64,000 nt of DNA from Ideonella sp. (GTDB lineage Bacteria; Pseudomonadota; Gammaproteobacteria; Burkholderiales; Burkholderiaceae_C), in the NCBI GenBank assembly GCA_016721465.1, contig JADKIA010000027.1:186001-250000 (forward strand). Reading direction: 5' to 3'. Position numbers and translations under genes: made by a program. This document shows positions 1 to 9,816 of the stretch, one piece after another (the stretch's first letter is position 1; every line of letters starts with the position of its first letter). A model generated the notes under the pieces. That model worked only from the letters and a program-made list of their open reading frames with translations, did not search any database and was not told the DNA's origin.

Positions 1-133
1 CGGTGCCCTGGCCGCCGGTTTGCGCGCGGCCTGGGTTCAGCGGCCGGGGCAGGTGGCCCAGGGTGTGCCGGTGGGCGTGCCGCACCACCACGTGGGCGAC
101 CTGGCCGAGTTGGCCGATCGCCTGGGCGCCTGA
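1..133 (+). CDS. HAD-family hydrolase (2-haloacid dehalogenase-like), C-terminal end only
   Basis: Only the last 43 codons are in the window; the reading frame starts at base 2 and stops with TGA at 131-133. The residues GALAAGLRAAWVQRPGQ followed by a closing VGDLAELADRLGA are typical of the last strand and helix of type II haloacid dehalogenases, where the protein recognises the aged substrate pocket and then ends in a 'DL.ELA..L' helix. The catalytic Asp and the rest of the core lie upstream of the window, so the substrate cannot be judged. The next gene is convergent, so this end closes a plus-strand unit. Family call fairly secure, enzyme identity not. Confidence 0.6.
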   Translation, partial: GALAAGLRAAWVQRPGQVAQGVPVGVPHHHVGDLAELADRLGA

Positions 134-258
134 TACCGACTTGCATTCAACGCGCCAACTTCGTTGCTTCGCCTTGCCGTGCGACAGCACTGTCTGCGGC
201 TTCGCGCCTATTTGTCGCATTGACCGCAAATCGGTCTGCGCGGGCTGGCTGGCCAGCA

Positions 259-2505
259 TCACTGCTGCAGCATCGTGAGCTGGGTGTCGGTGTGCCGCAG
301 GCGCACCGCCAGTGCGCGCGCGATGGCCGTCATGAGGTTGAAGGCCAGCATCTTGTGCTCCTCGGCCAGGGCCTCGTACTGGCTGTGCGACAGCACGTAC
401 AGGTCGGTGTCGGTTTGCGCCACCGCGTCGTTGCCGCGCGGGCGGCGGTCCAGGAAGGCCAGGCCGCCGAAGAAGTCGCCACGGCCGTACGAGCCGATGT
501 GGCGCAGGCCGTCGTTGCCCACGTGCGCGAAGGTGCGCACCGTGCCGCGTCGAATCCAGAAGATCTCGTCGCCGGGATCGCCCTGGGCATAGATGGTCTG
601 GCCCGCGGCAACGCTGCGCAGCTCGATGCGCGCCTCCAGATCGCGCAGCGTGTCGAGCTTGCGGTGGCGAAACAGCTCCATGTCTTGCAGTTGCAGCAGC
701 GTCTCGGCCTTCGGCCCAGCGTCCTGCTCGTCGAGCAGGCGGTCTTCCACCCACTCGATCGCCGTGTCCAGCTCGGGGAACATGCGCACCATGGGGTCGC
801 TCGGGTTCACCACACCGGTCTGCTCGAGGAATTCGCGCAGGTTGCGGCCATTGGGCAGGCGCTCGCGCACACCGCACAACAGCAGCATGGCCCCACGTTC
901 ACGCAGGCTCTCTCGCAGGTTCTGCAGCAGGTGCACGGCGGTCACGTCCACCGATTGCACGCGCTTCAGATCGAGGATCAGGTAGCGGCATTGGTCGAGC
1001 TCGGGCTCGATCTCGCCATGCAGCTGTTGCGTGGTGCCGAAGAACAGGCTGCCCTGCAGCTCGAAGATCACCGCCTGGCCGCCGCGTTGCTCGATGGCGC
1101 GGATCTCCGCCTCCGGGCGGTACCAGGTGGACGAGAGCTGATTCACGCGCGCCTTGCGTCGCACCACCGAGGCGCCGATCTGCTCGCGCACGAACAGGAT
1201 GATGGCCAGTGCCACACCCACCGCCGACGCGGCGATCAGGCCGATGGTCAGCGCCACCACCACCACCGCCAGCACCACGGCGAAATCGAACACCGTGGAA
1301 CGCGATTCAATGAAGCGCAGCGGCTCCCGGTCGATCATGCGCAGGCCGATGACGATGAGGATGCCGGCCAGCGCGGCCACCGGGATCCAGGCCATGAACG
1401 AGCCCAGGATCAGCGCCGCCACCAGGGCCAGCACACCCTCGAACACGCCCGACATGCGGGTCTGCGCGCCACTGCCCAGGTTCACCGCCGTGGCGCCCAT
1501 GGTGCCGGCACCGGGCATGCCGCCCACGGCCGTGGAGCAGATGTTGGCAATGCCCTGGCCGATCAGTTCGCGATCCGAATCGTGGCGGGTTCGGGTGAGC
1601 TGATCGACCACCACGCAGGTCTTCAGCGTGTCGATGGACAGCAGCGCCGCCAGCGTGATCGCGCTGCCGAACAGGCCCGCCACCTGCCCCAGGCGCAGGT
1701 TGCCGATTTCATGCCAGCGCCCGCTGATCGACGCGACGTAGCCATCCATCGCCGCGCCCAGGTTGCCCACCACCAGCGGGTTCTGGGTGGTCTGCAGCAT
1801 CGAGCTGTCGTGCGTGGCCAGACCGAAATAGGCGGCCACGCCGGCAGCGATGCCCAGGATGGTGCCGGGCACGCGGGTGGTGATGCGCGGCGCCACCACG
1901 GCCACCAGCACGGTGGCTCCGCCGATGGCCAGGCTGCGTTGGTCCCAGCCGGCGGGCGAGGTCAGGGCGTCCCACCACGGCGTGCCGACCTTGGCGCCGA
2001 CGAACTTGGGGATCTGGCTGCCGACGATGATCAGGCCCACCCCCGACAGGTAGCCACTGACCACCGGGTAGGGGATGTAGCGGATCAGCCGCCCGACGCC
2101 GACGAAGCCCAGCAACAGTTGCACCAGGCCACACAGCACGCCCAGCATGATCAGCAGCAGCACGATGTTGCCGGCGGCCACACCCTGGGCCGTGAGCTCG
2201 ATGGCAAAGGCACTGAGCACCGCCGCAGCAGGCGCGCAAGGGGCACTGATCAGCCGATCGGTGCCGCCCAGCGTGGACGCCACCAGGCCGATCACCGTGG
2301 CGCCGATGACTCCGGACAGTGCGCCGATGGCGGCATAGCTCGGGCCCACCGCCGAATACACCGTGACGCCAAAGGCGATGGATGCCGGCAGCGCCACCAG
2401 CATGGCGGCCAGCGCCCCCCAGAAGTCGCCGGGCGCGTGCCGGCGGGCCAGGAGCGGCGCGAGCCCACCGAGCAGCAGGTTCTTGGGCGGCGGGGGAGCA
2501 CTCAC
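259..2505 (-). CDS. SulP-family anion transporter with C-terminal STAS and cyclic-nucleotide-binding-like domains
   Basis: 748 residues in three parts. Roughly residues 25-430 form the multi-span SulP (SLC26-like) membrane core, with glycine-rich segments such as GGMPGAGTMGATAVN. Residues about 465-580 form a STAS domain (GSLFFGTTQQLHGE, then LILDLKRVQSVDVTAVHLL). The last 130 residues are a CAP_ED fold (AGQTIYAQGDPGDEIFWIRRG, then GDFFGGLAFLDRRPRGNDAVA). SulP proteins move sulfate, bicarbonate or other anions in the inner membrane; the added nucleotide-binding-type domain suggests allosteric control. The start is GTG at 2505; a weak GGGATA lies upstream. No in-frame ATG fits the N-terminus better. 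Substrate unknown. It is unrelated in layout to the second SulP gene at 35597-37324, which lacks the CAP_ED part. Confidence 0.85.
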   Translation of the reverse strand: MSAPPPPKNLLLGGLAPLLARRHAPGDFWGALAAMLVALPASIAFGVTVYSAVGPSYAAIGALSGVIGATVIGLVASTLGGTDRLISAPCAPAAAVLSAFAIELTAQGVAAGNIVLLLIMLGVLCGLVQLLLGFVGVGRLIRYIPYPVVSGYLSGVGLIIVGSQIPKFVGAKVGTPWWDALTSPAGWDQRSLAIGGATVLVAVVAPRITTRVPGTILGIAAGVAAYFGLATHDSSMLQTTQNPLVVGNLGAAMDGYVASISGRWHEIGNLRLGQVAGLFGSAITLAALLSIDTLKTCVVVDQLTRTRHDSDRELIGQGIANICSTAVGGMPGAGTMGATAVNLGSGAQTRMSGVFEGVLALVAALILGSFMAWIPVAALAGILIVIGLRMIDREPLRFIESRSTVFDFAVVLAVVVVALTIGLIAASAVGVALAIILFVREQIGASVVRRKARVNQLSSTWYRPEAEIRAIEQRGGQAVIFELQGSLFFGTTQQLHGEIEPELDQCRYLILDLKRVQSVDVTAVHLLQNLRESLRERGAMLLLCGVRERLPNGRNLREFLEQTGVVNPSDPMVRMFPELDTAIEWVEDRLLDEQDAGPKAETLLQLQDMELFRHRKLDTLRDLEARIELRSVAAGQTIYAQGDPGDEIFWIRRGTVRTFAHVGNDGLRHIGSYGRGDFFGGLAFLDRRPRGNDAVAQTDTDLYVLSHSQYEALAEEHKMLAFNLMTAIARALAVRLRHTDTQLTMLQQ

Positions 2506-2627
2506 CGGTTCGAGTATCCCGAACGCACAGAACGCGGGTCAAGACCACGGCCGGACGCAACGCGCTTCATCGGTCGCCTTTGGCTCGGCTCAGCCGTGCG
2601 GCGCGCCCTTGGGGACACGTCCGGGCT

Positions 2628-3803
2628 TCACGCGGGTTCCACCGCAAAGCTCAGCCCGGCGTGCTGGGCCAGGCGGCGCATCAAGGGCGCGCCCATCGCG
2701 GCGGCCGGGGTCCAGATGCCACCGGGCGTGTCGGTGGCGTCGAGCAGCAGGCACGCAGCGGCCTCGGTGATCATCTTCGAGGTCGAGCCGTAGCCCGGGT
2801 CGCGGTCGCCCTTCACCGCAACGCGCAATTGGTGTCCCTGGCTGTCGTCGCCGATGAACAGCAGATCGTAGAAACCGGATTCGCGCTCCTCGCGCGACGG
2901 GCCCTCGCCCGGCTGCGGGCCGCCTTCGCCGCCCAGCGACTTGTCCGCGGCCACCGCGTTGGCGATCGCCTGGCCCTTGTCGCCCGGGCCGGTGAGCAGC
3001 ATCTCGTCGTAGACGAAATCGGTGCCGTAGGCATGCTGCAGCAGCGCATTGCTGCGGTGCACGTTGCGGGTGTTGATGGCGGCCATCACGAAGGGCGCCG
3101 CCCATTGACCCAGGTCCGCCTCGAGCATTGGTCGGTTGCCGGAGGGCTGCCTCGGGCCATGGAAGCCCGGGGTCAGCGAGAACGGGTCGCGCAGCAACTC
3201 GAGCACGCGCGGGTCCTTCTGGGCGGCGGCCATGGTGGCCTTCAGGCTGGCCGCGGTGCCGCCGGAGAAGGTGCCTTTCATCTTGCGCACCCGGCCGCGC
3301 ACCCGGCTGGCCGGCGCGCCATGTCGGGCCTTCATCTCGGTTTGAAGCAGCCAGACGCCCAGGTCGAAGGGGATGGAATCGAAGCCGCAGGAGAACACGA
3401 TGCGGGCGCCGCTGCGTTGCGCCGCGACTTCGTGCGCGTCGATCATCTGGCGCATCCAGGCCGGCTCGCCGCACAGATCCACGTAGTCCACGCCGGCGTT
3501 CGCGCAGGCGGCCAGCAGTTCGTTGCCATACAGCTGGTAGGGGCCGACGGTGGTGAGCACCAGGTGGGTCTGCGCCACCAGGGCCTGCAGGCTGGCGGGG
3601 CTGGCGCTGTCGGTCACCACCAGGGGGGTGCCGGCAGGGGCGCCGAGCTCGTCGCGCACCGCCACCAGCTTGTCCGCACTGCGGCCACCCATGGCCCAGC
3701 GCAGGCCACTGCCGGCGGGGTATTGCTTGAGCAGGTATTCGATGACCAGGCGGCCGGTGAAGCCGGTGGCGCCGTGGACGACGAGGTCGAAGGGTTTGGG
3801 CAT
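2628..3803 (-). CDS. Saccharopine-dehydrogenase-like NAD(P)-binding oxidoreductase (trans-acting enoyl reductase family)
   Basis: 391 residues opening with MPKPFDLVVHGATGFTG, a Rossmann fold with the GATGFTGR nucleotide-binding motif seen in saccharopine-dehydrogenase-like proteins and mycobacterial trans-acting enoyl reductases. Further marks are LVLTTVGPYQLYGNELL and YVDLCGEPAW, which line the same pocket in the family. The ATG at 3803 is preferred over a longer frame because AAGGA sits about eight bases upstream. No true saccharopine pathway genes are nearby, and proteins of this group usually act on lipid-like or unknown substrates, so the reaction is not assigned. It is transcribed away from the VIT-domain gene that follows. 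Confidence 0.8.
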   Translation of the reverse strand: MPKPFDLVVHGATGFTGRLVIEYLLKQYPAGSGLRWAMGGRSADKLVAVRDELGAPAGTPLVVTDSASPASLQALVAQTHLVLTTVGPYQLYGNELLAACANAGVDYVDLCGEPAWMRQMIDAHEVAAQRSGARIVFSCGFDSIPFDLGVWLLQTEMKARHGAPASRVRGRVRKMKGTFSGGTAASLKATMAAAQKDPRVLELLRDPFSLTPGFHGPRQPSGNRPMLEADLGQWAAPFVMAAINTRNVHRSNALLQHAYGTDFVYDEMLLTGPGDKGQAIANAVAADKSLGGEGGPQPGEGPSREERESGFYDLLFIGDDSQGHQLRVAVKGDRDPGYGSTSKMITEAAACLLLDATDTPGGIWTPAAAMGAPLMRRLAQHAGLSFAVEPA

Positions 3804-3958
3804 GGGCGTCCTTGCGGTGGGCAGTGGGCAGGTTCGGAGGCGGACGCGCATTCTGGGCTGAAAAATGTTTGCCGAGGCTCAACCCCACCAAGGCCCCGGC
3901 GCCGTATGAGTGAAGGTGGGCACTGCGCGGTGTGGTGCCTCAGGCCTTGGAGACCCGA

Positions 3959-6037
3959 ATGATGAACCCCAGCCGACGCAGGCTCATGTGTGGCGCCACC
4001 GGTGGCGCACTGCTGTGGATGGCGGCCGGACCGATGCGCGCGCAGGTGGCCGACAAGGCCCTGATCCTGCCGATGCCGCCGGTGCTCCGCCCGCCCCGAC
4101 TGGTGGTGAGCGGTGCATCCCTGCCCGTGCAGTTGCGCTCGGTGTCGCTGCGGGCCGAGGTGAGCGGCCGCATGGCGCTGACGACCGTGGCCTTGGAGTT
4201 CTTCAATCCGAATCCACGCGTGCTGGAAGGGGAGCTGCAATTTCCGCTGCTGGAGGGCCAGAGCGTCGTGGGCATGGCCATGGACGTGGACGGCGCGTTG
4301 CGCGAGGCCGTGCCGGTGGACAAGGCGCATGGCGAGGCCGTGTTCGAGGACGTCACCCGCGCCCGCATCGATCCGGCGTTGCTGTCGGCCACCGAGGGCA
4401 ACAACCACAAGTTGCGCGTCTACCCGATCCCGGCCAACGGCACCAAGCGGGTGCTGATCCGCTATGCCGAGACCTTGTCGATGCGCAGCGGCCGAATCGC
4501 CTACCGATTGCCGCTGGAGTTTGGCGAGCGATTGGCCGAACTGGCCGTGGCCATCCGCGTCACCGGCGCCGACGCGCCGCCGCAGGCCACGGCCGGCGGC
4601 TTGGCCGTGCCCGCATTCGTGGCCGGCGGCGGTGGCCACAGCCTGGAATGGAGCCTGCGCGACCTCAGTCCGCGCGGCGTGCTGGACGTCGACATCGCGG
4701 CCGCGCCCGGCGGCAGCGTGGTCACCGGCGAACGCCAGGGCCGCGCCTACTTCGTGGCACAACTGGCCGTGCCGCAGGAGCGTCAAGCGCGCACGCTGCC
4801 GCGCGTGGTGCAGATCGTGTGGGACAACTCGGGCTCAGGCGCCGATCGCGACCACGGCCGCGAATTTGCGCTGCTCGACAGCTACTTCGCAGTCGCCCGC
4901 GATGTGGAGGTGCGGCTGCAGCGGGTGAGCCACGCGGCCGAGCCGGTGCTGGTGTTCAAGCTGCGTGGCGGTGATTGGAGCGCGCTGCGCCGCAGTCTGG
5001 AGGCCACGCTGTACGACGGCGCGACGGACCTCGGTTCGCTCACGGTCGACAGGGCCGCCGGCGAGTTGCTGCTGTTCAGTGACGGGCTGTCCAACTTCGG
5101 TGCCCAGCGCCTGGCCACGCCCCGAGTGCCGGTGTTCGCCATCTCGTCGGCGGTGCGCAGCGATGCGGCGCGCCTGCGCGGGTTGGCCGAGGCCGGTGGC
5201 GGTGCCTTCATCGATCTGCTGGCGCGCACGCCCGACGAGGCCCGCGCACTGCTGCTGGAGCGCAGCACGCGCTTGCTGCGGCTGGAGTCGAATGGCGCGC
5301 GGCGCCTGGTGTCGGCCTCGGCCCGACCCGATGCGGGCTGGCTCACCGTGGCCGGTGAACTGGCCGAACGGCAAACCCGCATCAAGATGACGCTGGAGCA
5401 TCCCGATGGCCGCCAGCAGGTGGTGGACCTGCCGGTGGAAGCAGGCGGTCACGAGGGCAGCCTGGCGCCGCAAACCTGGGCCCGCCTGCAGATCACGGTG
5501 CTGGAAGCCGACGAGGCGCTGAACCGCGCCGAGATCCGACGCGTTTCGCGCGACTTCGGCATCGTCACCCGCGAGACCTCGCTGATCATCCTGGACCGCG
5601 CCGAGGACTACGCCCGCCACGACATCACCCCGCCCCCCGAACTGTCCAAGGCCGTCGAGGCCTTGCGCGGCAGCGCTCGCCTGGCCCAGCAGCGCAGCAC
5701 GCAGGCGCACCTGGACCAGGTGGCCCGACTGTTCGAGCAGAAGCGGGCCTGGTGGGAGCGCGATTTCCCGAAGGATGAATGGCGCAGAAAGGACGCGTCC
5801 AAGTCGGAGATGCCCTCTGCTGGGGCGCGTGTCCAGGAATCGTCACGGATTCAGCGCAGCGACATGGTCGCGCCGGCAGCGCACCCGCACCCGCACCCTC
5901 ACCCGCACCGGCGATGTCCGTGGCCGGCGGTGCGGTCGCGCCGCGCTCGGCGGCGACCGGCAACGCATTGGCCGGCCCCGGCGCCCTGGCCAAGTCGCGT
6001 GGCGAAGGCGATGCGCAGCGTGACCCGCAGGCCGTGA
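3959..6037 (+). pseudogene. VIT-domain (inter-alpha-trypsin-like) exported protein, N-terminal part of a frameshifted gene
   Basis: The start is one of two adjacent ATGs at 3959/3962, behind GGAG. The N-terminus MNPSRRRLMCGATGGALLW looks like a Tat or Sec signal. Residues about 40-165 make a VIT domain (SLPVQLRSVSLRAEVSGRMA, later FPLLEGQSVVGMAMDVDG); a vWA-like region follows (VVQIVWDNSGSGADRDHGRE), and the helical stretch FEQKRAWWERDFPKDEWR is typical of this family. After about 5875 the frame degenerates into HPHPHPHPHRRCPW and arginine-rich sequence, ending at 6037. The expected TPR/DUF2135 C-terminus is present in the -1 frame (5914-6933). The pair therefore reads as one gene of roughly 990 codons broken by a one-base loss, a sequencing error, or a recoding site. 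Function of this family is unknown. Confidence 0.7.
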
Positions 6038-6933
6038 TCCGCCTGCGCGCGCCGACGCTGGATGCGCCGTACATGAAGCGCCTGGGCGCCACGCCCACTG
6101 CGCAGCTGTACCGCGTCTACCTCGACGAACGCCCGGGCCAGGCCAACAGCACCGCCTTCTTCCTCGACGTGGCCGAATTGCTGTACGAACGTGGCTTGCC
6201 CGACCTCGCCCTGCGGGTGCTGTCGAACCTGGCCGAGATGGATCTGGAAAACCGCCAGGTGCTGCGCATCCTGGCGCAACGCCTGCTGCAGGCCAGCCAG
6301 CCCAGGCTGGCCATCCCGCTGCTGCGCAAGGTGCTGGTGCTGGCGCCGCACGAGCCGCAATCGCACCGCGACCTGGGCCTGGCCCTGGCCGCCGACGGCC
6401 AGACCCAGGCGGCGGTGGACCAGCTGAGCGAGGTGCTGCTGCGGCCCTGGCCACGCTTCCCGGAGGTGGAACTGATTGCCCTGGCCGAGCTGAACGCCAT
6501 CGTGGCCACCCAAGGCCGTGGCGTGGACACCTCGCGCATCGACCCGCGGCTGCTGCGCAATCTGCCACTGGACCTGCGCGCCGTGCTCACCTGGGACACC
6601 GACAACACCGACGTGGACCTGTGGGTCACCGACCCGAACGGCGAGCAGGCCTACTACGGCAATGCGCTGACCTACCAGGGCGGGCGCATGTCGCGCGATG
6701 CCACGGGGGGCTACGGCCCCGAGGAGTATTCGCTGCGGCGAGCCAAGCCGGGCCTGTATCGCGTGGAGGCCAAGTTCTACGGCCAGCGCCAGCAGATCGT
6801 GTCGGCCTTCACCACCGTGCAGCTGGTGCTGAGCACGCACTTCGGCACGCCTCGGCAAACGGACAAGCGCGTCACCTTGCGCCTGCGCGAGCCCAAGGAG
6901 CGGGTGTTCGTCGGCGAGTTCGAGGTGCGCTGA
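5914..6933 (+). pseudogene. DUF2135/TPR C-terminal part of the frameshifted VIT-domain gene
   Basis: This frame is open from 5779; coding-like sequence starts near the APAPAPSPAPA linker, and an ATG (MSVAGGAVAPRS) lies at 5914. It contains helical TPR-like repeats (FFLDVAELLYERGLPDLALRVL and the following ALRVLSNLAEMDLENRQVLR segments) and a final DUF2135 domain (VLTWDTDNTDVDLWVTDPNG, then GLYRVEAKFYGQ). In relatives these follow the VIT and vWA-like parts in one polypeptide. The switch from the upstream frame happens within a GCACCC-rich repeat at about 5870-5915. If the break is real in the cell, this part could only be made from its own start; no convincing ribosome-binding site is visible before 5914. 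A perfect 15-bp hairpin follows the stop codon. Confidence 0.7.
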
Positions 6934-6949
6934 GCGCGACCGCGCCGTT

Positions 6950-6984
6950 GAGCACTTTGCCAGCGGGTGGCTGGCAAAGTGCTC
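6950..6984 (+). terminator. Perfect 15-bp hairpin after the VIT/DUF2135 gene, probable terminator or 3' end stabiliser
   Basis: GAGCACTTTGCCAGC is followed by a five-base loop (GGGTG) and its exact reverse complement. The stem begins 17 bases after the stop at 6933 and is 122 bases before the next start. There is no T-run on the plus strand, so it is either a Rho-independent terminator of the T-poor kind or a 3' processing structure. On the minus strand no gene ends here. Confidence 0.55.
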
Positions 6985-7106
6985 GATCCGTGCAGACGGC
7001 TGATCGGTTCGCTGGCTTCCGCCTGGCGCCGCCCGTTGCGAAACTGCTGTTCAACGCAGGCCCGCATCGATGGTGGTGGCGGTGGCCGTCAACCGGAAGC
7101 CTTGAA

Positions 7107-8147
7107 ATGACCCGATTCGTCGATGTGAGCGCCATGGCCCAACTCGTTCAACGCGTGGGCCTGGCGCCCTTGCTGGCGCAAATGGCCAATGCCCTGCGCG
7201 AGGACTTCCTGCGCTGGGACGAGTTTGACAAGAGCGCCCGCGTGGCCAGCCATTCGGACCTGGGCGTGATCGAGCTGATGCCGGTGTCCGACGCGCAGCG
7301 CTATGCCTTCAAGTACGTCAATGGCCACCCCGGCAACACCGCGCTCGGCCTGTACACGGTGATGGCCTTCGGCGTGCTGGCCGAGGTGGGCACGGGCCGG
7401 CCGTTGCTGCTGTCCGAATTGACGCTCACCACCGCGTTGCGCACGGCCGCCACGTCGGCCATGGCGGCGCGCGCGCTGGCCAGGCCCGCTTCGCGACGCA
7501 TGGCCCTCATCGGCAATGGCGCGCAAAGCGAATTCCAGGCCCTGGCCTTCCACCACCTGGTGGGCATCACCGAGATCCGCGCGTTCGATGTGGAGCTGTC
7601 CGCCACGGCCAAGCTGCAGCGCAACCTGGCCAACGTGCCCGGCCTGACCGTCACGCGCGCCACCAGCGTTGCCGAGGCGGTGCGCGGTGCCGATGTCGTC
7701 ACCACCGTCACGGCAGACAAGGCCCGCGCGACCATCATCACCCCCGAGATGATCGAGCCCGGCATGCACATCAACGGGGTGGGCGGGGATTGCCCCGGCA
7801 AGACCGAGCTGCACCCCGAGGTGCTGCGCAGCGCACGGGTGTTCGTCGAGTACGAGCCGCAGACCCGGGTCGAGGGCGACATCCAGCAACTGCCGGCCGA
7901 CTTTCCCGTGGTGGAGCTGTGGCGCGTGCTCGCCGGAACGGCGCCGGGCCGGCAGAGCGCCGAGCAGGTGACGGTGTTCGATTCGGTCGGCTTCGCGCTG
8001 GAAGACTACACCGCGCTGCGTCTGGTGCACCGATTGGCCACCGAGCTGGACCTCGGCGAGGACGTGGACCTGGTGCCTCCTGCCACCGACCCCAAGGACC
8101 TGTTTCGCTTCACGCGCACGGCCACGCCGCTGCGCCGCGTGGCCTGA
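7107..8147 (+). CDS. Ornithine cyclodeaminase
   Basis: 346 residues starting at ATG 7107, seven bases after GGAAG. The protein matches the ornithine cyclodeaminase/mu-crystallin family: FKYVNGHPGNT (substrate loop), LTTALRTAATSAMAA (ornithine-binding region), the Rossmann motif MALIGNGAQSEFQA, and INGVGGDCPGKTELH, in which the Asp in GGDCPGKTEL is the catalytic position conserved in true cyclodeaminases. The enzyme converts L-ornithine to L-proline and ammonia with NAD+ as recycled cofactor, in the cytoplasm. It is flanked by a hairpin upstream and by the convergent gshA, which starts its stop only nine bases later, so it is likely a single-gene unit. The alternative within the family is an imine reductase, but the GGDCPGKTEL motif argues against it. 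Confidence 0.85.
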   Translation: MTRFVDVSAMAQLVQRVGLAPLLAQMANALREDFLRWDEFDKSARVASHSDLGVIELMPVSDAQRYAFKYVNGHPGNTALGLYTVMAFGVLAEVGTGRPLLLSELTLTTALRTAATSAMAARALARPASRRMALIGNGAQSEFQALAFHHLVGITEIRAFDVELSATAKLQRNLANVPGLTVTRATSVAEAVRGADVVTTVTADKARATIITPEMIEPGMHINGVGGDCPGKTELHPEVLRSARVFVEYEPQTRVEGDIQQLPADFPVVELWRVLAGTAPGRQSAEQVTVFDSVGFALEDYTALRLVHRLATELDLGEDVDLVPPATDPKDLFRFTRTATPLRRVA

Positions 8148-8156
8148 AGCGCTGCC

Positions 8157-9674
8157 TCAAAGCCCCAGGCGCTCTGGCGCCAGATAGGCCAGGCGCCAGG
8201 TCTCGAAGGGCACCGAGGGCTCGGCCTCGATGCGCCGCTGCGCGGCCACCGAATCGCGCGACATGGCCTCGAACTGGGCCTGCAGTTCGGCGGTGTAGGG
8301 CAGCTCGATCAGCTGGCGCTTGCTCGACTCGGCCTGAGCGCGGATGAAGCGCGTGTACGACTGGTTGAAATCGCGCGCCATCGCGTCCAGCACACGGGCC
8401 GAAGACAGCTGGTGTGGCGCGTTCAGGGTGGCCTGTGCGCGCACCAGCGCCGCGCGGTGCAGATCGCCACCGAGGGCGGCATCCAGCGCGGCGGCAATCG
8501 GCCTGCACTCGGCCAGGATCTCGGCGGCCCAATCGGTGAGTGCGATGGCCCGGCCATCCCGCTCCAGCATCAGGCCGGGTTCGCGTCCACGTGCGGCGGT
8601 CAAGTGCTGATTGTTGGCCAGCGCAACGTTCTCTTCCGGCGAATCGGGCGGGCTCGCACTGCCCAGACAGTGCAGCAGAAACACATCCAGCATGCGCATG
8701 GTGTCGGTGTTGATGCCCACGGGCACGAACGGGTCGAGGTCCATGCAGCGCACCTCGACGTATTCCACGCCGCGCTCGCGCAGTGCATGCAGCGGCCGCT
8801 CGCCGGGGTGGATCACACGCTTCGGTCGGATCGTGCCGTAGAACTCGTTCTCGATCTGCAGCAGACTGGTGGCCAGCTGGTTGTATTCGCCACCCAGGTT
8901 GCGGATGCCGATCTGCTCATACGGCGGGAACGGGCGGGTGAGCGCGCCATGCAATGAGCCGGCGTAGCTCTCCAGGCTGTTGTAGCTGACGGCCAATGCC
9001 GCCTGCGCATCGCTCTGGTAGCCCAGGCGCCCCATGCGCAGCGAGGTGGCATGCGGCAGGTACAGGCTGCTTTCGGACAGCCGTTGCAGGCCATGCTCGC
9101 GCCCTTCGACAAAGCTGGGGCACACCGCCGGCGAGGCACCGAACAGGTACAGCAGCACGAAGGCATGGCGGCGGAAGTTGCGGATCAGGCCGAAGTAGTC
9201 GGCATTGCTCAGCCCCGGCATCGACCAGTTGTAGTGGATGCCCGAAATGGTCTGCATGCGGCGCCCATAGCGGTGGCCCAGGCCCATGCGGTAGACGCTC
9301 TTGGCGCGGCCCACGTTGCTGCTGCCGTAGCTGCCGATCGGGATGTTCTCGTCCGGCGGCAGGCCGCAGGGCATGCTGCCCACCCACATCAGCTCATCGC
9401 CCAGCGCGCGGTAGGTGAACTGGTGGATCTGTGTGATCTCGGCCTCGACGGCTTCCACACTGGGGTGAACGCCGGTGATCATCTCCAGCTGCGACTCGCA
9501 ATAGTCGGTGGTGATGCGCGGGTGGGTGAGTGCCGAGCCCAGCGCCGCCGGGTGCGGCGTCAGGGCCAGGCGGCCGTCCGGTTGGGCGCGCAGGCTTTCT
9601 TTCTCGATGCCGCGGCGGATGCCGCGCAGGCGGTCGGCGGACGGGGCCGTCAGGGGGGCAGTCGGACGGTTCAT
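8157..9674 (-). CDS. gshA: Glutamate-cysteine ligase
   Basis: 505 residues, close to the usual length of gamma-proteobacterial GshA (about 518). Diagnostic segments are RGIEKESLR near the N-terminus, ITTDYCESQLEMITGVHPS, the MWVGSMPCGLP stretch, SGIHYNWSMPG and GVEYVEVRCMDLDPFVPVGI. The enzyme joins glutamate and cysteine using ATP, the first and rate-limiting step of glutathione synthesis in the cytoplasm. The start at ATG 9674 (MNRPTAPLTAP) is chosen because the family begins shortly before the RGIEKE motif; upstream sequence in the frame looks non-coding. A strong ribosome-binding site is not visible. It lies after moeB on the same strand with a 142-base gap in which I see no hairpin with a T-run. 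Confidence 0.93.
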   Translation of the reverse strand: MNRPTAPLTAPSADRLRGIRRGIEKESLRAQPDGRLALTPHPAALGSALTHPRITTDYCESQLEMITGVHPSVEAVEAEITQIHQFTYRALGDELMWVGSMPCGLPPDENIPIGSYGSSNVGRAKSVYRMGLGHRYGRRMQTISGIHYNWSMPGLSNADYFGLIRNFRRHAFVLLYLFGASPAVCPSFVEGREHGLQRLSESSLYLPHATSLRMGRLGYQSDAQAALAVSYNSLESYAGSLHGALTRPFPPYEQIGIRNLGGEYNQLATSLLQIENEFYGTIRPKRVIHPGERPLHALRERGVEYVEVRCMDLDPFVPVGINTDTMRMLDVFLLHCLGSASPPDSPEENVALANNQHLTAARGREPGLMLERDGRAIALTDWAAEILAECRPIAAALDAALGGDLHRAALVRAQATLNAPHQLSSARVLDAMARDFNQSYTRFIRAQAESSKRQLIELPYTAELQAQFEAMSRDSVAAQRRIEAEPSVPFETWRLAYLAPERLGL

Positions 9675-9816
9675 GGCATCGTGGCTGGTCGTTTTGAGGC
9701 GCGACCGTATCAGGTTTGCTCGGGCTTTGCCGCCGGTCGGCGCAATCCGACGGGTTGGGGCAGGGCTCCTCGAAGCATCCGGCGCGCGCACCCTGATTCT
9801 GCGGTAAGGCGCCTGG

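Noticed and set aside
183..194. GACA-N4-TGTC at the beginning of the window as another copy of the fdh operator
   Set aside because: The spacer is four bases instead of three, and it lies between unrelated genes.
220..2793. Very long plus-strand frame across the SulP gene
   Set aside because: It is rich in His, Gln and Arg and has no motifs, typical of the complement frame of a high-GC gene; the minus-strand SulP explains the region.
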